A stretch of DNA of 64,000 nt. Source: Mugil cephalus (lineage: Eukaryota; Chordata; Actinopteri; Mugiliformes; Mugilidae). The position numbers were made by a program, and so were the translations under genes. Location: positions 24,668,001 through 24,732,000 of the forward strand of contig NC_061771.1 in assembly GCF_022458985.1 (NCBI RefSeq), in the 5' to 3' direction. The stretch's first letter is position 1, and every line of letters begins with the position of its first letter. This document shows, piece by piece, positions 1 to 14,324 of this stretch. Below the pieces are notes generated by a model, which worked only from the letters and a program-made list of their open reading frames with translations, was not told the DNA's origin and did no database searches.

Positions 1-794
1 TGCCCACTGTTCAAGTGAATGCTGTTATTCAGCCCTGAAGCTCTGGAACACCGGGCACACGGCTTTGTGCTGTCATCAGCACAACAGCACTGGCTGCAAA
101 CACTGTTAAAAACAGCCAACAACACACCCACAACCAACAAATGACACGTGTCCTCAACAAACACTGCTTTTTTATTCCAACAGCAGGCTTCCATACTGTA
201 ACAAAGTGACATTATTAGACATTTAGAGGAGCGAATCCTTCTTCTACCTCCTTTGTTCGACCTCTCGCGGACTGAAAAGTTCCCTTAAAGCGAACAGCTT
301 CCCTAAGATTTCGAGACGTCTCGCCTTGTCGTCCGCCTTGACGACGTCGCGTGTGAAGGACTAAGCCGCGGTGGCAAGTTGTTCCCATAAATAAATTAAC
401 AATTTCCGTGTTTGCTCGATTTCGTGTGTCAATGCCCAAATGTCAACAGGCTCCACGGCAAACACAGAAACGGAGCGCGTTCTTCCAGGTGTCACGTTTC
501 CATTACTGACGAATATATATTCTGCCAAAGTCAGTGGAACAAGAATGACTTGTTGGTTTAATGTGTGTTTGGGCTCAGATTTGCGCCCAGTCGATTTTGA
601 TCTAGTAAAGCGAGGGCCAGACAGATGCCAAGCGTGCGACATTTTAATCCGAATCTCAAAAATGCAATTCATCCAGGAAGTTTCAACAGGATCTGACCTA
701 CATTCATCTCCTTTGATGCCTCACAGAAAAAAAACCTCCAGTCACATCTCACGTGATGAAGCATAATGCAGTGTCATGAAGCACATGTGCATAT

Positions 795-912
795 ATGACT
801 TGCATATATGGTTTGTGTGTACGCACACACATATATATACACACACATACATATACATACATATATACACACACATTTTGCATACATATGTATGCAAAAT
901 GTATAAATATAT
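795..912. repeat. CA/TA-rich simple repeat with a 30-bp palindrome
   Basis: Alternating ACAC and ATAT steps make a low-complexity patch. Inside it, 873-902 is a perfect 30-bp palindrome centred on CATATG. Confidence 0.8.
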
Positions 913-3900
913 ATGCAAATGTTGCAATTCTATTTGATCATCGCATTATCGTCCCTGTAAGAGGGAGGGCACTTCTTTAGAGTTTTTTTTTTTTGCTTGT
1001 ATTGATGAATTGAAATTTCTTCTCACTCTACGTTTTTTTTTCCCTTTAGAAGAAAGAAGTTTGGAAGTTTTGTTTTCTTTCGAAGAAAAAAAACAGGAAG
1101 AAGTGGTTTTGTTCGTTCTCTTGTGGCCGGCCGAAACCCCCCCCCCCAGAAGAAATCCACACTTTTACCCGATTCCTCCTCCTACTCACTGTCGACTAGG
1201 GCTGCAAAAACAAACAAACAAAAAAAAAACGCAATCTCGATTCGCACATGAAACACGATTCTTAAGCATTTTATTTCACGAGTGGCATCACAAATAAATG
1301 CTCCCATTTCTTCCCGGATTTTTTCAAGCGCCCCTAAAGGCAGCACTGCGGCTGACCCCTCCCTCGACCTATGATAAAGCGTCTTTACAACACGTGATTC
1401 CCTCGATGGAGGAACCCCGTCTGCAGTAGAGTGTGTGGAAACAGTGACGGAGAGAAGCAGAGAGAAGTCAGCGGTAAAGAGAGTTAAATGGAAAAGCCAA
1501 CAAGACTATTGTTCAAACGTATCCTCTACATTCTAAGGAAACGTCAACGTCTGATACTCTACTTGAATGAATATTTGAATGTTTTTTTGTGTGTTTTTTG
1601 TATAGGTTAAGTTCATCAGTGCAATGAATTAATAAAAATAACTGTCCCAAAAAATCGTGATTCACATTTTTTCCAGAACTGTGCAGCTTTACTGTCAACA
1701 CTCCACACATGCAACACGCAGACACGACCCAAAACACACTGCTCAACAATGACGTGCGAAAACCTTCACCCAGGTAATTCACTGACCTACAATTTAATGC
1801 AGGCAAACAACGGTGACGTGTGGAACTATTCCATCACTGTGTTATGCTTTGCGGGATTTTCCTTCTCTCTCATTGTGTGCACAGCATTTCGTGCAGGTTA
1901 TAGTTTGCAGATCTAAGTCAACACCGAAGGGAGTTACTCTCTGCCACAGAAAATAGTCCTGAGCTGTATCAACATGTGACACATTCGAATTACACCCAGC
2001 TGGTAGCTAGTAATAGCTCGACGGACGCTTTAAGTGGTGGACCGAAAATAACAGAGACGACTGGGCCCTTCAGTGATCACATCGTACTGTAAGAGTTTAA
2101 AGTATAGGTGTGAACGCATCAAACGAAGCTTTATGCTAGTTGTATTCACTACTGACATTAAAATGTGTCCCGAGCCACTACTTCAGATTCAATCTCCGTT
2201 ACTAAAACGCCGATATGATACAAGCGCCACGCCGCAAAGAGCAGTGAAGTACTTTTCACTCACTGAAAGCGCACAAGTTGCTGTTACTTAATTATTTATA
2301 GTCACCTTGATGTATGTTGGACACTTGCATACTCAATACCACAGAACCGTCCAAAATAGATTTCCACGTAACTTCTTAGTAAGCAGCACAAAGCAGAACT
2401 ACAAACACTGACCAATGATGACACAACCTCAACGGACACGGTCATCTAACTCCTCCAGTCACTTTTCCTTTTGCAGCAACTCTTCCGTGGGCCACATTTA
2501 AAACACATTTTCCAAGTTTCCGGACTCGCGCAAAACACCAGAGAAAGTCTAAGAAAGAGAGCTCGAACATTGTCCTTCGTCTCCACGGCGACAGGTCCTG
2601 TTCGGACACACTTTAAAGAGGCCAGGCCGTGAGTAATGGTTCTTGGAATTTGGCTCGAGGTTTTTATGTGCCTTTCTGGGATGAATGAGATCAAATACCA
2701 AAAACAATACATGGTTACGTTGCTGCACACACAGGAAACCGTTCGGCCTTTGGCCCGAAAAGGAGACGTGGTTAAGGGCACGGGTGTGGAAAACAAGATC
2801 TATTCTGCTCAGGAAGGGAGATCCAGGAAATCCTTTCTTTTTCCAAGGGGATACACAATACACTTTAAGGCTATAAAGGGCCGCATGGTGCATAGCTGTG
2901 TCATAGTACAAGAAAACAAGAACCGAACAAGACATTTTTAGATGAAATGTCAGGCCTGATTTGATAAAAACCAATGAAACTATTCTATGAGAGATATTAT
3001 TTGGTGGAAAATGACATTTAACTGTTGGCTAATGTCAACTTTCTTTTTTTTTTTGTCTCCATTCAGTCATGTCACAAATTGATTCTGCGTTTAAGGTTCT
3101 CAACAAAGAGCGAAAGCTGCTCCAACAGTTCAGACGTAATGTTTCTGTCAATTCACAGCTGCAAGCAGGCGCCGATTTTGTGCCAAATGTTGTGGTGTAT
3201 CGAGTTTTGGATGCGTTGCATATTTGATGAGGCCATTTGCTCATCTGGTAAATTGCTGAAAGTGACACTAGGGTCAATGTGTTACGGACAAGACAACGAC
3301 ACTTTGATTGCATGTGTTATAACACTAACATTAACCAAAAACTTCCTCCATAGCAATGTCACACATTTCTATAGCTTATGAAAATAGTTGTGTAACAGAG
3401 ACGACAGCCACCCAGAGGTCAGCCTCCGCTATTTATATCGGCCGGCTGGGAGAGCGGGAACATTTAGAGTCGGGGACACTTCTCAGATTAAGATTCCTTG
3501 GTGAGGAAAAGCTTAGAGATGATGTAAAAACACACCAGCGAACACAATACACAAAAGCTGACGGACAGCCAGCCGAAAGTGGCCTCAGAGGAAACGCACA
3601 GGAGGGAGGAACTGTTGCGTAAGAAATACTTGAACGTGTTGTATTTGGAAGTTTCGTGGCAGTGTATACATAGCAAACAGGGCCTGTTTTTCCATTTATA
3701 ACAAACAAATGAGAAGGGCCGACTTACGCACGGGTCATGGAAAGGATAACAGCAGCAAAGGCTTCAAGAGACACTAAAGCCTCCTCTCAACCGTTTAAAT
3801 ATTGGTACGAATCGCAAATACAGTGTTGTCACATTTTATATATATATATTATATACACACACACACACACCATTGTTGATGCCTGGCTTTGTGGGAAGGC

Positions 3901-6509
3901 CACTGCCTGGAATATGACGTCAATTAGCTTCATTTGGTGGCAAAAAATCATTAGGAGTTCCACCTCAGGCAGCCCTGGGCCTTGACCAGCACAGGACGTC
4001 ATTATACGGGTTGAGACAATGCAGCAGTCAAATATTTGCACTTGTCCATACGGATGCCAAATAATTAATTGAACTGGACGGACTGCGACCGGCGCCGCTT
4101 CCAAAGAAGAGGCCTTTGTTTGGAAAACCGGCGGTCAGAAGAATCCGTGGAAAACTATTAGCGACGATCAACAACGGCCCAACACCACGGACGCTAAACG
4201 GCACACGACGCCGAGCTCTTTCATGACACGCGCCGGCACGCAACCCGATTCTGGAAATACTGACCGCGGAGCTGTTTCAAGGAAACGGGTGGAGCGAAGA
4301 ATGGCACACGAAGAGGACAAACCCTCCTGGATTCGTTTCAGAGAGTAGAGCCAAGGAGGCTTCGGAGAAAATCAGTTAAAATGAATTTCATGTGTAAACA
4401 TCACTTGAACTTTGTTGAACGGCACCACTCACATAAGACGCTGTTACGTCAGTCACTTCAGCCTGTTCCGTGTAGATGCAAATTTTTAAATCTTTACTTA
4501 CACACCGACATGGACCATCTCCAAGGCACAGCCTAAGCAAATTAGTTATTTGAACAACAAACACACACACGAGCTAAACATAAATTCAAGGAATTGCCTT
4601 CACAGGAGAACTTGCTCCGGCTTGTCGTTAGGCAGCAAACAGCCAAACAAGATTTTTCTGCTACGTGTAGTTATGTTTCTTTATTGAGCAAAAAGCATAA
4701 CTGTGATTGCCTGAATATTATCTGCACTAGTTTACATAACCAAAGTGATTTGGTCAATTAAAGTTTTCAACAAGACCGGCTTTGTTATATTTTCAACTAG
4801 TGCACAAATGTATTTGAATGGGGAACTGCGTTTCTAAGGCGTATTGGGTGAAACCCCTGTTGAAAAATACCCTGTAATGTAGTACTTCCATGTTCCCATT
4901 CTCCATAGCCGGGCCAACCGGTTTAACAGCTTTAGACTTAACACAACAGGGACGGCTCGCCAGCAGCATCCTAGATTTACATTGTGCAAATAGTCTATTT
5001 GCAGAGTACTAAACGTATTATTTGTCATGTAACAGACTTAAATGTTTCGGGAGGCTGTTGTTGATGCAGAGAGAAATGAGCACATGGAGCAAAGGGGGTC
5101 AAATCGCACATCGTCATAGTGCGATGTAAAGACAGATGAAGATGAGGATTATTATTTATTTTTTTCCCCCCCAAACATCACGCCCCGAAGGCTCCGAGCT
5201 TAGGTATAGACTTTGATAGTTGAGGGAACAAGTTCCCGACTGAAACGATATAACAATGGAGCCTTTGGTCTCCGCATGCCACACCACCCACTTCTCTCCC
5301 TCCACTGATCTCACTGCTACAGTGTGCATTGTAATGACAGAACTGCCTGGAACTACCAACTCAGAGCGAGGAGGGAGGGGAAACCTCCCAATTATGCAGA
5401 TCTTACATAAATGCAAGGACCGGGTGGGCAGGGTAATTTGATAAACTGTAGGCTCTGCATGCGTGTTTAACTTTACGCGGAGAGCAGGGAGCAGAAAGCA
5501 GCGGGACGGCCATCTGTCGGCTATCAAGCGGCGATCGCACAAAGAACGGGACGTGCTCAAATATACACATTTCTGCTGACGTAAGGCTGAATCTGTCAGT
5601 GTCAGCTACAAAGTGGGGAACGTTCAGTCCGAAGTTGATTTAGCAACACCCGTAGTTAATAGTGGTCACAGGAAGCACGCGTTAGCACTTGTGTTATTTG
5701 CCTTAATACTCCAACTTTTAGTTTTATATGCTCCCTGCAGCATCCAGAAAGCGTCTGCTCTCGGCAGACGTCACCGTGGCCTTGTGAAAAACAGCGATTA
5801 AGGCTGCGAAAGATGTAGTAGTTGTTCTGCTGTGGAAGGCAATTTAATTTTTTTAGCACATGTCCTTTTAAAGAACTCCTTCTGACGATAAAGCCTCATT
5901 AGCCTCGCGCTGCTGTAGCTACGGATGAACGCGCTCGTTGCTCACGCACACACCAGCACATGACTGTGTTTATGCAATCGACATAATAACGGTGACATTT
6001 ATTTTCACAGCCCTTTACGTCAATACAAAAATGTCGCTCCCAAAATGAAAGGATTCGACTTCGGATTCCGTTTCGTCAAATCCAAATCGCGCGTGAAATC
6101 TAGGCCGAATAACTGCACGTACAGGTTTATGAGAACTCCTCACGGGCGACGGGTTACAAGGAAAGTGGAGCATCCAGATTTACTGGGAAGGGAAAGGGAG
6201 GCGCCGGCGAAGCACGTTCGATGCCGGTCGTTCTGCCGCCGTTGCAAAATTCAGATGACATTTTCTTGAGCATTTTATTTTATTTACGAGTTTAACTTGC
6301 ATTAATATCGTGGAGGATGTGGCCTGACGCGCTATTGAGTAAAACACCCGAGTGTTTAATTCAACCTACTGAATTACCACCATCAACCCAACATGCAGGG
6401 AGATTTAGTGCAGGCTAGTGAAAGTTATATTAGAACGTAGTCAAATTTCATTAGTGTTGGCAGGGGAGTGTATGTTAGTCGCACATGAGAAAATGACCTT
6501 CACCCAGCC

Positions 6510-6638
<129 letters not shown>

Positions 6639-8532
6639 CAGGGAAAAAAAACAGTCAGCAAGCAGACGCGCTTAAAAAGGCCGTCACGGTTTACTGTACA
6701 CGCTCTCCTAACGTCACAGAGCTGCCGCATAGATCTGAGTCACAGTCCGGCGCCGCGCCGTAAAACCAATGCAGCGCTAAGCCCACTAAAGGGCCGTTGT
6801 GTAAGAGTATGTGTGCACACATTCATCTGTGTCTTGCAGAGACAAGCAGGGAGGAGGGGGAGGAGGGGAGGAGGGGGGAGGGGGAGGGAGCCGCTGGAGC
6901 AGCATCTCGACCTTGCAGCAGCAGGAAAGAGGGTGAATGAGTGTCCCGCTGATTCGTGAATGAAACCAGCACCGGGGTTTTCTCATAGGCTGCCGCCGTC
7001 ACGTGGCGCAGGCTGCGCGGCCCTCGTTCGAAGCAGCACGCCAGACGATGAGCTCCTCTCCCCAGCGCAGGGCTCATAACTCTTCGTTGTTTTTGGCCAG
7101 TGTTATCCGGCGGAGTTAAGCGAATTAGACGCTCCAGGCAAAGGTCTGACGGGCTGATTTAGAGGAGTGGGCAGGTACAATCCTGGGAAAAGCTAATGAT
7201 AAAAGCAGCATTAAGTAGCTAAACAAGCACCGGTTTCATTAGAGGAGGGAGACAATACTTCCTTCTTGATATTATAATTCCCTTAGGGGAGCTTGTGTGA
7301 ATAGCATGAATGAAGTGTGCTCAGGTTACACACTATTGTCACTTTTCCAATGGAAATGTGAAACATGACCCAGTTTAGCTCACGTCTGACACGAAGGTTT
7401 GATGCAAGCCACGGGCAAGAAAATAGCTCAAAGATAGATTTAAAAACAGTACAGAAAATCCCACAAAGGGCTGCAAAATCCTTAACGAGACCTGTGCATT
7501 AGTAAGTAGGTCAGGACGGGGTGGGACGGCGTGTCACCCTGGCAGGGACGCTCAGCGCTGAGCCGGGCTGGACCGAACGATGGGGGAGAGCAGGATGCGC
7601 CAAGTTTAGAAACACAAAACAATGCGTTGGCAAGTCAACACTTGAAAGTGTGCTAAGGATGACCCATATATAGACAATTAGATGAAGCAGCGTACAGGAC
7701 GAAACGAATGGACTTTAAGAGATATGAGTGTTTAGATGCTGCTGCAGGGAAAATAAATAAAACATTTCAACTTCTCATCCACAACGATGTCTACTTTTTT
7801 TGTAGCGTGAAATAGCATGAGCAGTGTTATCTTGCACAGCTGGTTTTTGGTTCCGTTATCTATTTAACCAACAGGCAAAACAGGAGCAGGGACGGCGCAT
7901 ATGTTCTCGTCTGAAACGTTCTTATTTCTGTTTTGCATGATGCGACTCTTTAACTGAATTCCTGCAATTGGCCATTAGCCACTGAGCCGTATTTCATCTC
8001 ACATGTCTCGCTGGCAGATGTTACGTGACCACTTTTTTTTTTTTTTTTTAGAAAGGCCTTAAGAAACAAACAAAGCAGCGGAACAAAGCCGGGGAAAGGG
8101 GAAAGAACAAAGCAAGGATAGAGTTCAGGTATCGAATGTTGAGCTGGTAACGTGTATTCAACTGATACTGAAAACACAGTGACACGATCAGAGCGTTCAC
8201 AACGTGAGGGCTGGTCTGACATCACTAGTTTTATTAAAACGTAAGATATGTTAATGTGTGGACACACCAAACTGACATCAAAGCAACGGGCAGTGGCCGT
8301 CAACTGCAATGTCGGTTATACAAGAAACTGTGCACAAAAAAAAAAAAAAAAGAAAACATAACGTGAGAAGAAGGCGTGAAGTGCACACGCTCACAGAGCA
8401 GCTTTGTAAGCGATGACCACAGAGTACGTTTGTGTGAGTCAGATTTTTACTTTCACATCCAAGACCCTATCGTGTGTAACTGTACCCGCTGATAACGAGG
8501 GCACATCGAGAAGCAAATGTCCCCGTTGCTGT

Positions 8533-8558
8533 TGATGATGATGATGATGATGATGATA
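8533..8558. repeat. (GAT)n trinucleotide repeat
   Basis: About eight GAT units in tandem inside the inferred SEC14L1-type intron. Confidence 0.9.
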
Positions 8559-9010
8559 CAAGTCCAGCAGGCGTTTACGCTAACATGGCACATCCCGTTC
8601 CAAAAAAAACTCTCCCAGGACAGGGGCGGGCGCTTTGTGCTCGCGGATTAACCAGAGACCTGCGTTTCCATGGAGCAGGTTAGGCCGACCATAGTTTCAC
8701 TTAATACCCCACTCTCTGCAGCGTGCGCATTAATCCGGGGGAGTTTCGGAGAGAGAGTCGTTTTCCTTGGAGCTCGACGACAACGAGCGCGAACGGGGCG
8801 GCTATTTAGCGCCGCGCGTTATTCCAGGGCCGTCCGGCTTTTTTTTTTTATTTGCACTTGCAGCTACTGAGATCTTGTTCTAGAAACGACCGTCCCCGCG
8901 GGCCTAAAAACAACAGCGAGAGGGGCATTTATTGTGCTGCGCTATTGACATTCCACCGTGACTCCCCCGAGGATGGACTGGAGGCTCTGAGACTGGACTA
9001 CCGCGATAAT

Positions 9011-9037
<27 letters not shown>
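9011..9037. repeat. (AGC)9 trinucleotide repeat
   Basis: Nine AGC units in a GC-rich patch. No convincing coding frame crosses it. Confidence 0.9.
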
Positions 9038-9041
<4 letters not shown>

Positions 9042-11983
9042 ACATTTCCTGTTATTGAGATGCGGCCACTGTAGCCGAGGGCCATTTAGAAAGAAAAAAA
9101 AAAAAGAAATAAATAAATAATCTGCTGGTGTGCTTCCTTACTTCAGTGATGTTCCCCAGCCCCTCTCTAAAAAAAAATGATAACTTTGTGAAGCAGGATA
9201 AGGGCTATCAGGGTCAACGCTAGTGCACACTGGGGTTTGTGGAGAGATCAAACAAACACAGTCCTCCGTTGCTGGTGCACAACCGCCGATAGATACAGAT
9301 TTCAAAAAGGATGAGAGCGCTGATAGCAGAGTTTACAGTAAAGACAGGGGAAGTCTCCTCGTTTCCTATTACGGTCCGCGGTGCGCCTCTGAGTTTAAGG
9401 AGCTGCACGTCTAGTGCAGCCGAGCGCATGTGGACGACCCCTCAACAACAGCTGCAATCAGCTTCACATTAAACAGAAAACCGGTTCAAAGGAGGAAAAA
9501 CGACAAAAACAAACCCGATAGCTATTAAACTCTGCTGGATTCTGGACCGAGTGTGTCATAGTTGTGGCAGTAATGCAATACAGATGGTAAAAACAGCAGA
9601 TTGGACTTGTGACTGCCAAGTTGTGAGAAGACCGTCACATTTGCTGGGATACAGTGTTCAGTGTTGATACAGGAACTAATGCAGAGCAAAAACAGCTGAA
9701 GGGCATCGTAGGACCAAGCCCAGCTTATGCAACGCTCAGGCCAGAGGTTCAAAAATGTTTCTAGCACCTGTCAGTGAAGTGGGAGGCCCTTCGGTGGAGC
9801 AGCTGTATTTCATCTAGACTGAAGGAATCCATTTAAAGGCTTCAGCGGAGGAACGCAGAGTCTCGGTTCTTAGCCTCGAATGAGTCAGTCGGTATTTTTC
9901 AAAGAACTGACAGTATCCAAACAATGAGTCAAACAGAGGGAGAACACCACATTCCTCAAAGCAAAATGTCAAATGCCTTGCGACGCACGAAAGGGGGAAA
10001 AGCCGTAACTGGGAAACGGTTCAGGAGCCTCTGACGGAGGAACAACACAGCTGAGGCGGCCGCTCGCTGAAGAGGACCGAGTAATTTTAGCTCGTTACAA
10101 AACGGCGTCAGTGCTGCGTGATGGTTTCCCCCCACAGAGACGGGATGTTGCTGTACCGCTCCGCCGCAACGGCGGCGTATACACCTACTATAGAGGAAGT
10201 GAGAGCGGAAAGGTTTCTCTGGGTTTTTAATAAAAAAAAGAAGAAAAAAAAAAGAAAAGGAGCCGGCAAGTGTTGTGACGCACCATTAAGTCTGCTCTGC
10301 AGCGTCTGCAAAAACACTCACTGCAGAGGAAAGTCGCCAGGAGGGGAAAAATGCACCGAATGCAAGCGACTGACTGCAAACTACAAACTAACCACAGATT
10401 CCTACGACGTTGCGCGATTATTATTAGATGACGCGATTTAAACATTTTTCTACATCCAGCTTTTAAATCCCACCTTATCTGGCTCTGTCCTAGTTTAAAA
10501 AACGCGGGGTTACTCCGTTACACGGCCTGTCCCGTCAAGAAGAAGCCTACGACGTGGGTCATCGCCAGCCTACAAATCATCCAAGCCTGGTGTGCCATTA
10601 TAACTCCCCCCCCCCCTTTGGGTGTAAATCAAGGTGTAGGTACCAGCTCTCTATTTATAGCTATCCGTTTGCCCACAGCTCAATCCAGGCTATGCTAAGG
10701 AGATTTAGCCTCCCTGCCTGCACAGAAAGCTCATTTCCATTTAAAGAAAACAGCACAAGCCTGAAATCAGGTTAAAAAAAAACAAACAAACACGTAAACA
10801 GACTGTACAAGAGAAGCGATGCCACCGACACAATCCCTTGGTTTCCGTGTTCGCTTGCGCTGCCGAAATCATCTGCACGGTTAACATAGTTTGGCTGACA
10901 TTGACGGTTGTATAATCAGGACAGAAGTATGCAGGCGTGCGCTAATACCATGTTGCAGACAAACTGCAGCCGAGGTCAAAGCAGCAGCGCGTAAAGCAGC
11001 CATCCGCTGATTATAGTTCACAGCGGAGTGTCTTATTATGTCCCAAACCGCAGGATTATAGAAATAAAATGGATCACGCTTTAATGCTGGAGGTCTATTC
11101 CATCATTGTGTTTAAGGTACTTTAAGCTACGCATGACAAAATAGAAATAGAGAATACAAAATTAAAACAAGTTCAAAAAATAAATTGAGAGAGTGGATCT
11201 AAACAGCACTTTGCACGGTAATTATTTGAGTGAAAGTTCAATACGAATGCACAGCCTGTGTACGAGAGAGTGAGCCAAAACATGCAGCGATGCAGTCGCT
11301 CGCTTACTGAATTTTTTACACCGCAAATGGGCTCCCAGCGCAGTCTGCGGTGAGACCTCGGTTTGACGTGACGGCGCAGCAATGTTGCGCATTCAGACGG
11401 CGAGTGTGCGACTGTACGTCGCTATACATTCAAACGTTAAACAGGGACAGACTTCAAGACGACAGGAAGAAGAAGAAAAACAAACTGGGTCGTCTCACAA
11501 GACATTTTGTCGTCTTGTAGCAGGGATATATATATATATTTACTAAAAAAATAAATAACAAATGTATTTATTATTTATAAGTTATCAAACTAAGTCAGAG
11601 CCGTGATTGTATTTGAAACGTTAAAAAAAGTGGATGCATGATTAGAAAGACCAGCTTTGATGGTGATGTAGATACAACAACTGCATTCATTGTCGTCCGC
11701 CTTCCGGCACAATATCTTTCTGTTATTTAGTCGCTGTCTTGTGCGGGTGACCTCTGAAGCGCCTTGATTAGTGGCGCCCACCTGAAACTCACATGATCTG
11801 TAACGGCCTGATGCTAAACTGTGATTAGTGGGATCTGTTTTGATTCCGTAAGACAAGAATCAAAACAGATCTCAAGTCATTTACAACCGATGGAAGTTAC
11901 TCGGACGAGGAGTGAAAAATCTACAAGAAATCCAATAAGTTTTGTCTTAGTTTTGCTTTTTGGATCCGGGTTAGGACACTTAC

Positions 11984-12073
11984 CGCCATCACCAGCTCAA
12001 AGGGGTGCTTGTACACCCGCACGGGTGACTGGTACTTCTGCACCATGGTGGGGATTACAGCAACACCCACAAC
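11984..12073 (-). CDS. sec14l1: SEC14L1-type protein, first coding exon (partial gene)
   Basis: SEC14L1-type proteins carry an N-terminal PRELI/MSF1-like domain, then CRAL-TRIO (Sec14) lipid-binding and GOLD domains, and act in lipid handling and membrane traffic. Read on the minus strand, an acceptor (TTCTGTTCAG) opens the exon at 12,073, the ATG lies at 12,046-12,044, and the exon closes at 11,984 before a GTAAGT donor. The 63 coding bases give 21 residues starting MVQKYQSPVRVYKHPFEL, which I recall as the start of vertebrate SEC14L1 (the paralogue SEC14L5 is very close). The protein frame stays open upstream of the ATG but that part is read as 5' leader, because the family starts at this Met. 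All later exons lie beyond the left edge. The choice between sec14l1 and sec14l5 is not certain. Confidence 0.85.
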
Positions 12074-12184
12074 CTGAACAGAAATGAGAAAAAAAAAACA
12101 TATATGTATTTGGAAAAGAAAAAGTACGCAGTGATCACAAATCAAAAGAAAGCTTTGTATGATGTATATTGCTTCTGGCTCAGT

Positions 12185-13520
12185 CTAGGTCTCAAGAATA
12201 CTGCTCCTAAGTGGCAAAATTACAGTATTATAGCTGCATCCGGCTTCGACAACCAATAGACTCCAGGTACTATTAAGTAAAGCTGTGTTTTGTCTGGTAG
12301 CTGGAATGAGCAAAAAAAAAAAAAAGAAAGAAAACAAGCAGCAGGAGGGAAACTCTCCTGGGCTGTAACCGAGGATCTCGCTGATCAATGAATGCAGCGA
12401 GTCCCGCTCATTTATCACAGATCTGTGCCTCACTAATGGCTTTTCATCGCTAAACTACTGGGGATAGAACTAATTTAAAGCTGCAGCCTTTGTAGGAGCT
12501 CGGGTCACAGTTACACACATTATGACTGACACTGACATGTTGTGTTGAGGTCTGGGGAAATGTATATAAAACAACCATATATATATCCTATAATTGAACC
12601 TCGGAAAAGAATAATAAACAAAGTGTGTTATTGTGAACCTACTAACACACTATTTGTGCAAGATTAGATATTGTGCTCCTCAAAAACAAAGCAAATAATC
12701 TTTCAAGTAAAGAATCACGGCCTTTTGGCTTGTTTTCTTCAGTCATTTAAATCAAGAGAAGGAAGCTATAATTTAAGGGGGTTATTGGTTTTGAAATGAG
12801 TAAAGTGCTTCAATTTTGGGAGCAAAACTATGGAATAAGCTCAGTGATGGGTTTTAAGAGAGCATTAAAATATAAAATAATGCATTATAAATAACAATAA
12901 TGATTCTTTTTGTCTTGTCTGTACAGGACAGGCAAATATAAGCCCTGGACTTCAGCCTGTTCCTTTTTTTCTGGCTTAACTGTCTGCGCAAAACGATTTC
13001 GGTGGTGGTGTTGTTGTTGTGCGAAAGAAACAATTTCATTCATTCATTCGAGCACAAGCCAGGGCACAGAAGGAGGCTGACTGCAAACGTGTGTGGAGAA
13101 AAAAAAGAGGGGACGCAGTGTACTTCATAGTTTGGTAATTAAAAGCACGTTCACATGAGCCAAACAAAATGTGCTCGGCGAGTTATTACATGCCTGCAAA
13201 CTCCAGCTATGCTGAGATGGGAACACGTCTGCGAGGAAGGGGTGTGAGCTGCCGTCCCAGCGCTACTTACAGAGGGATCAGGGCTAATAATAACCGGGCT
13301 AGGAGAGACACGGGATACAAACATGTCGCCACAGTCTCTCTAAAAACAACACTACTGCTATATACACACACACACACGCAATTACCGTCATTCTTCCAGG
13401 ATCTGTCTGCAACTCCAGAGACACGTTGAAAGAAGACAAGCATGTGTTCATTAAGAAATTTCCACCGACCCACAAACCAGGCATGGGAACTGGTGCTGGA
13501 GCGCTTTAATTTGGTGTTCA
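12185..13520. repeat. Copy A of a diverged segmental duplication (intron 1 of the SEC14L1-type gene)
   Basis: Several blocks here recur in the same order and orientation at 16,645-17,440: around 12,330-12,440 (shared core ATTTATCACAGATCTGTGCC), 13,050-13,300 (shared core GGGATCAGGGCTAATAATAA) and 13,480-13,505 (shared core CTGGTGCTGGA). Copy A has about 500 bp between the first two blocks that copy B lacks. Both copies keep a minus-strand GTAAGT next to the last core. Confidence 0.8.
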
Positions 13521-13780
13521 TCTCCTCCCTATTTAAGATTTCCCATCCTTTTTGTAACGCTTAGCTTTGTCGCTAATGTTCCTTTTGAGGTCTTGGCTTG
13601 TTTGTGGTCCTCTACCGCCCCAAAAAAATACCCCCAACAACACAAGAACGTAAAAATGAAACTCAATGTTTTTCCCCTCCTCAAGCAGGTTGTGTATATT
13701 TTGACACGTTAGCTTCCTGGACAACAGCGGCTAACTGACATTAACCCGCACGTTAGCGCTACATAACTTTACAAACTTAC

Positions 13781-14060
13781 CGGTGAAACAAGGAGAGGAA
13801 TAAATGTGGACGGGTTGAGTCGGGTTGGTCGTCGTTTCTTCTACAAAAAGCTTTCGGACAGAACTCTTTCCATCCCCCCTGATACTCGGCTCCTTCACTT
13901 CGCCGGGAAGCTAACGATGCTAACGGCGGTTAGCTGCCCATGTAGCCTCGGTGAAGCGGCGAACAAGCGAACCGTTCTCTCCTCACAGCCGAGCGGCGAC
14001 GAACACAGTCAACAAACTAAATATCCCGGACTACTGGTCCACCGTTAAATCACAGCAGAT
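13781..14060 (-). promoter_or_regulatory. sec14l1: CpG-rich promoter and non-coding first exon of the SEC14L1-type gene
   Basis: On the minus strand a good donor (CACCG, then GTAAGTTTG) closes an exon at 13,781, about 1.7 kb upstream of the first coding exon. The DNA from here to about 14,060 is rich in CpG, unlike its surroundings, as expected of a vertebrate first exon and promoter. The exact transcription start cannot be read; the right boundary is approximate. Confidence 0.6.
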
Positions 14061-14147
14061 GATAAGAGTCGACAGGAGAGGAAGGTGCCCTCTCTCTCGG
14101 TCCTCTCCTCCTCCTCATCTCGCTCTCATGCCTTTTGCTGGAGTGGT

Positions 14148-14292
14148 GGGCGGATCGATCCATTGTCGATATCAGTGACTGTATCGATATTGGTCGATAC
14201 CACCGCGATGAGATCGATACTGAAATTTCAGTTTCTCGTAGCGGTTGCGGAGGTTTCATGTAAGAGGCGCCTTGAATGTGTTTGTCTAAATC

Positions 14293-14324
<32 letters not shown>

